Under the pieces are notes generated by a model. That model was not told where the DNA came from. It saw only the letters and a program-made list of their open reading frames with translations, and ran no database searches. Positions 51,301-53,814 of a stretch of 53,814 nucleotides of DNA are shown piece by piece. How positions within the stretch are numbered: position 1 is the first letter of the stretch; every line of letters starts with the position of its first letter. This stretch comes from Thermoflexus hugenholtzii JAD2 (GTDB taxonomy: Bacteria; Chloroflexota; Chloroflexia; Chloroflexales; Roseiflexaceae), in assembly GCA_945881915.1 (NCBI GenBank), contig CAMCVW010000020.1, forward strand, positions 1 to 53,814, written 5' to 3'. The position numbers and the translations under genes were made by a program.

Positions 51301-51650
51301 ATGCTTGAGCCGCGCTTCGATACGCCGCGCTTTTCGTATGGGGCATCCACGACGCCAAAATCCACGACGTCATTCGCACACCATTCGGGGTGCGTGATTG
51401 GCTGTTGCGCAGTGCTTTGGTGTGCGTACCGTTCCGTGGCCACGGCCTTGGGCGTGCGCTGACCGATGCAATCCTGTGCGCAGCCCTGGAGCACAACGTT
51501 GATGCCGTCGCCTGCTGCAGCACCGAAGCACGGGAATACTGGACGCACATTGGTTTTGTGGAAGTACCCGCAAACGAACTGGTGCGCGTATGCCCAACGT
51601 TCCACAAGTCTTACAGTTTGCTGATATGGGCTGGTGAGCGACCGAGACCG
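51301..51650 (+). pseudogene. Decayed second copy of the GNAT acetyltransferase gene
   Basis: The sequence reads like a diverged paralogue of the upstream GNAT gene. LEPRFDTPRF appears in one frame from the ATG at 51301; after about 51335 the frame shifts and continues VWGIHDAKIHDVIRTPFG, then VRDWLLRSALVCVPFRGHGLGRAL and EYWTHIGFVEVP. These blocks align with NWLLRSTVV, GIGKQL and YWARRGFAEVP of the intact copy. No intact start or frame covers the whole fold. It appears to be a tandem duplicate that has been lost, or a locus with a one-base error. Confidence 0.55.
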
Positions 51651-51718
51651 TTTGGCGTTACGGTATACAATCATAGAGACGTTCGCAGCAGAGTCGCGCG
51701 CACACGAAGGAGGCCATC

Positions 51719-52696
51719 ATGGCGATGTTTGACATGCCCCTGAATCAACTCGAGCAGTACCGGCCGGATGTCGCTGAACCGGCAGACTTCGATGCGTTTT
51801 GGGCAGCCAGCCTGGCGCAAACACGTAGCCATGCCCTCAATGCGCAATTCGTTGCGGTCAATGACGGCTATCAGACCGTCGATGTCTATGATGTGACATT
51901 CAACGGCTGGGGTGGCCAACCCATCAAAGGGTGGTTCTTGTTGCCCAAACAACGCAGTGGCACGATTCCGTGTGTGGTCGAATATCTCGGATACGGCGGC
52001 GGACGCAGCTTCCCCAACGACTTCTTGTTGTGGTCGAGCCGTGGCTATGCACATTTTGTGATGGATACGCGTGGCCAAGGCAGTGCATGGAGCAAAGGCG
52101 ACACCGCAGATCCCGAGCTCGAAGGTGCCAATCCACATCATCCTGGCTTTATGACCCGTGGGATTGCCACCAAAGAATCATATTACTACCGGCGCGTCTT
52201 CTGTGATGCGGTACGCGCCATCGAAGCAGCCCGCAGCCATCCCGCAGTCGACGGGAGTCGCATCGCGGTGACCGGCGGCAGCCAGGGAGGCGGAATTTCG
52301 ATCGCCGCTGCCGGATTGATGCCGGACGTGGCTGTGGCAATGCCCGATGTGCCTTTTCTGTGCCACTACCGCCGCGCCACCGAAATCACCAATTCCGATC
52401 CCTACAGCGAAATAAGCCGCTACCTCAAGACGCATCGGCACAACGTCGAACAGGTTTTCACTACCCTGAGTTACTTCGATGGTATCCACTTTGCGAAGCG
52501 TTCCAAAGCACCGACGTTGTTTTCGGTTGGGTTGATGGACGACATCTGTCCGCCATCGACCGTCTACGCCGCCTACAACGCCTGGAATGGCCCCAAACAA
52601 ATCAGCGTCTGGCATTACAACAATCACGAGGGCGGCGGAACGTTCCAAGCACAAGACAAAATGCGCTTCATGCAGGCCCACCTCCCTCGCTCGTGA
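51719..52696 (+). CDS. Acetyl-xylan esterase/cephalosporin-C deacetylase-family hydrolase
   Basis: The AXE1 family removes acetyl groups from xylo-oligosaccharides and cephalosporin C; it is an alpha/beta hydrolase of typical 320-325 residues. The nucleophile is Ser188 in TGGSQGGG, the acid lies in GLMDDICPPST near 273 and the base is the His in YNNHEGGG near 305. The block FLLPKQRSGTIPCVVEYLGYGGG near 73 (read from its FLLP start) and DTRGQG near 117 are also typical. There is no signal peptide, so it is cytosolic. AAGGAGG precedes the ATG. The weak TATACAAT at about 51664 may be its promoter. Confidence 0.92.
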   Translation: MAMFDMPLNQLEQYRPDVAEPADFDAFWAASLAQTRSHALNAQFVAVNDGYQTVDVYDVTFNGWGGQPIKGWFLLPKQRSGTIPCVVEYLGYGGGRSFPNDFLLWSSRGYAHFVMDTRGQGSAWSKGDTADPELEGANPHHPGFMTRGIATKESYYYRRVFCDAVRAIEAARSHPAVDGSRIAVTGGSQGGGISIAAAGLMPDVAVAMPDVPFLCHYRRATEITNSDPYSEISRYLKTHRHNVEQVFTTLSYFDGIHFAKRSKAPTLFSVGLMDDICPPSTVYAAYNAWNGPKQISVWHYNNHEGGGTFQAQDKMRFMQAHLPRS

Positions 52697-52734
52697 CGAT
52701 GTGTCCGTAGCGCCTACAACCATAAGGTACCGAA

Positions 52735-53622
52735 ATGTCTGATCCGTCACCCAATAGCACAACAAGCAACACCCCCGTGAGCGCTGTAAACCTTCACGAT
52801 ACGGTCAGCGCACGCAATTTTTTTCGCGCGCAGATTGCCCAGAACCCCAAAAATCTGACGGCGTACCTCTCGCTTGCTAAACTGTTGCCGGTGTTGATGG
52901 AACGTGAGCGCATCCTCGCGCGCGCCCAGCGGCTTGCTCCCGATGATGCAATGGTCGCCAATGCGCTCGCAGACGCGCGCGAACTCATGCTCCAGGGGAT
53001 GACAATTGTCCCGGTACTGCACATCTCCGAGACGATTAACCTCGAGCTCGATGCCGCGAGCGACGTTTTTGCGCATACGAGCATATCTACCGAACTCACG
53101 ATTATCCCCGAACTTGTCCCCGAACCGGTCGCTGTCTACTGCCCCGACCACCCTGAAGCATTGGCACTGCTGCGTTGCACGAGTTGTGAACGACCCATGT
53201 GTGCCCACTGTGCTACGATGACCGCCGTCGGCCAAATCTGTAACACCTGCACGGTTGCCCGCATCCCCGACCGCTACAAAAGTCGCCTTGGACATCAAGT
53301 GCTGACGTTCTTGTTTGCCGTGTCACTGACCGGTATCGCCATTGTGCTGGCTTCACTCATTCTGCCGTTCCCGTTTATTGGGCCGTTTTTGTTTCTCGCC
53401 GGCGGGATTCTGACCGGTAATCTCGTGGTAGCCACTGTCACACGCCTGGTCAAAAAGCGTGGCCGTGCGCTGGTCATTACCGCCGGCGTTGGCGTTGGAG
53501 TCGCAAGTGGTCTCGTCTACGGATTTCGGTTGTTGACCGGTCGTTTTGATCTGTTCTATTTGCTTCTCATCGTGATGTTTGCCATATTGGCAATCCGCAA
53601 CATTCGTGAACAATTGCGGTAG
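52735..53622 (+). CDS. B-box zinc-finger membrane protein
   Basis: The 295-residue protein joins three parts. Residues 20-85 are helical and TPR-like (AQNPKNLTAYLSLAKLLPVL). Residues 132-168 form a B-box-like zinc site: CPDHPE, CTSCERPMCAHC and then CNTC, with Cys and His in the usual spacing. The last 110 residues contain about four transmembrane helices (near 185-205, 210-232, 245-265 and 272-290). B-box proteins with membrane tails occur in several bacteria without a known role. The start follows an AAGG. The stop codon overlaps the first heptamer of a repeat array. Confidence 0.8.
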   Translation: MSDPSPNSTTSNTPVSAVNLHDTVSARNFFRAQIAQNPKNLTAYLSLAKLLPVLMERERILARAQRLAPDDAMVANALADARELMLQGMTIVPVLHISETINLELDAASDVFAHTSISTELTIIPELVPEPVAVYCPDHPEALALLRCTSCERPMCAHCATMTAVGQICNTCTVARIPDRYKSRLGHQVLTFLFAVSLTGIAIVLASLILPFPFIGPFLFLAGGILTGNLVVATVTRLVKKRGRALVITAGVGVGVASGLVYGFRLLTGRFDLFYLLLIVMFAILAIRNIREQLR

Positions 53623-53655
53623 GAATTATGAATTAGGAATTATGAATTATGAATT
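53621..53655 (+). repeat. Heptanucleotide tandem repeat array at the right end
   Basis: Five heptamers run in order AGGAATT, ATGAATT, AGGAATT, ATGAATT, ATGAATT. At larger scale it is a 14-bp unit twice plus half a unit, the same architecture as the array at 7091-7146 with different bases. Confidence 0.8.
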
Positions 53656-53728
53656 CGCAGATTGTCAGGTTGCGTCTTGTCAAGTGGTGTAAATTCGTGG
53701 GTTCGTTGAAGCGGCGATTGTACCGGCG

Positions 53729-53814
53729 TTAACTGGATTCGCGGGCTTCATCCATGGACTTTTTGGTGAAGTAACCGCGCTTCAGACTCCAATCTCTGTC
53801 AAGTTCTACGATTT
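53729..53814 (-). CDS. C-terminal end of a gene cut by the window edge
   Basis: On the minus strand the last 28 codons before a TAA (53731-53729) read as a sensible C-terminus, ending SLKRGYFTKKSMDEARESS. No family was recognised. Codon composition resembles the neighbouring genes. Another reading is chance, since 28 codons is short. Confidence 0.35.
   Translation of the reverse strand, partial: IVELDRDWSLKRGYFTKKSMDEARESS

Noticed and set aside
1-53814. CRISPR array, IS element or prophage
   Set aside because: No spaced direct repeats of 25-40 bp, no transposase or integrase motif and no terminal inverted repeats were seen.

Overview
The window (about 57% G+C by eye) reads as ordinary chromosome of a free-living bacterium, most likely of the phylum Chloroflexota. 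That placement is an inference from gene content: a bactofilin, a Uma2-family nuclease, a prolyl-tRNA synthetase of the archaeal/eukaryotic type, an Asp-Tyr-Lys pteridine-reductase-like SDR, cytosolic VWA proteins and heptanucleotide intergenic repeats. No rRNA, tRNA, CRISPR array, insertion sequence or prophage was recognised. Genes are dense, many start codons overlap the previous stop (ATGA, TAATG), and several promoters match a sigma-70-like TTGACA-17-TATAAT pattern or an extended TGn -10.

Layout. 1-3.6 kb: the str operon on the minus strand (rpsL, rpsG, fusA, start of tuf) with a near-perfect promoter at 3557-3585. 3.9-7 kb: a PhyH-type dioxygenase, two overlapping small HTH ORFs, a Uma2 nuclease and a Bcp-type peroxiredoxin. 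7.1-12.3 kb: trmD behind a heptamer repeat array, then a bactofilin / FtsB-like / glycosyltransferase / membrane-protein operon, an SDR and a HAD phosphatase. 12.3-17.1 kb (minus): a TetR regulator with a small membrane protein, a frameshifted large membrane protein and an MFS exporter with a TetR-type operator. 17.2-24.4 kb (plus): M29 aminopeptidase, Gfo/Idh/MocA oxidoreductase, rpe, proS, a beta-lactamase-like protein, a double GNAT protein and a lipoprotein.

24.4-31.3 kb: a membrane-anchored dienelactone hydrolase, an SPFH/NfeD pair, then a MerR regulator, an Asp-rich protein and two VWA proteins. The last four form the best candidate for an undescribed system: the Asp-rich gene and the VWA pair are driven by back-to-back promoters whose -35 boxes are 4 bp apart. 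31.3-34.3 kb (minus): ROK kinase, SIS isomerase, DPM1-like glycosyltransferase and SDR, apparently a sugar-activation/transfer operon. 34.5-40.1 kb: RidA, a ComEC-tail-like protein without metal ligands, a polysaccharide flippase, glutamate dehydrogenase, YraN, an RmlC-like cupin and a CBS protein.

40.1-44.5 kb (minus): pyruvate dehydrogenase E1alpha, E1beta and E2, preceded by a DHH/MYG1-like gene with its own promoter. 45.1-53.6 kb (plus): a four-S1-domain RNA-binding protein, clpC, radA, dtd, a GNAT gene followed by a decayed second copy, an acetyl-xylan-esterase-like hydrolase and a B-box zinc-finger membrane protein. A second heptamer array and the tail of a minus-strand gene close the window.

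All family calls rest on motifs and order read directly from the translated sequence; no database search was possible.
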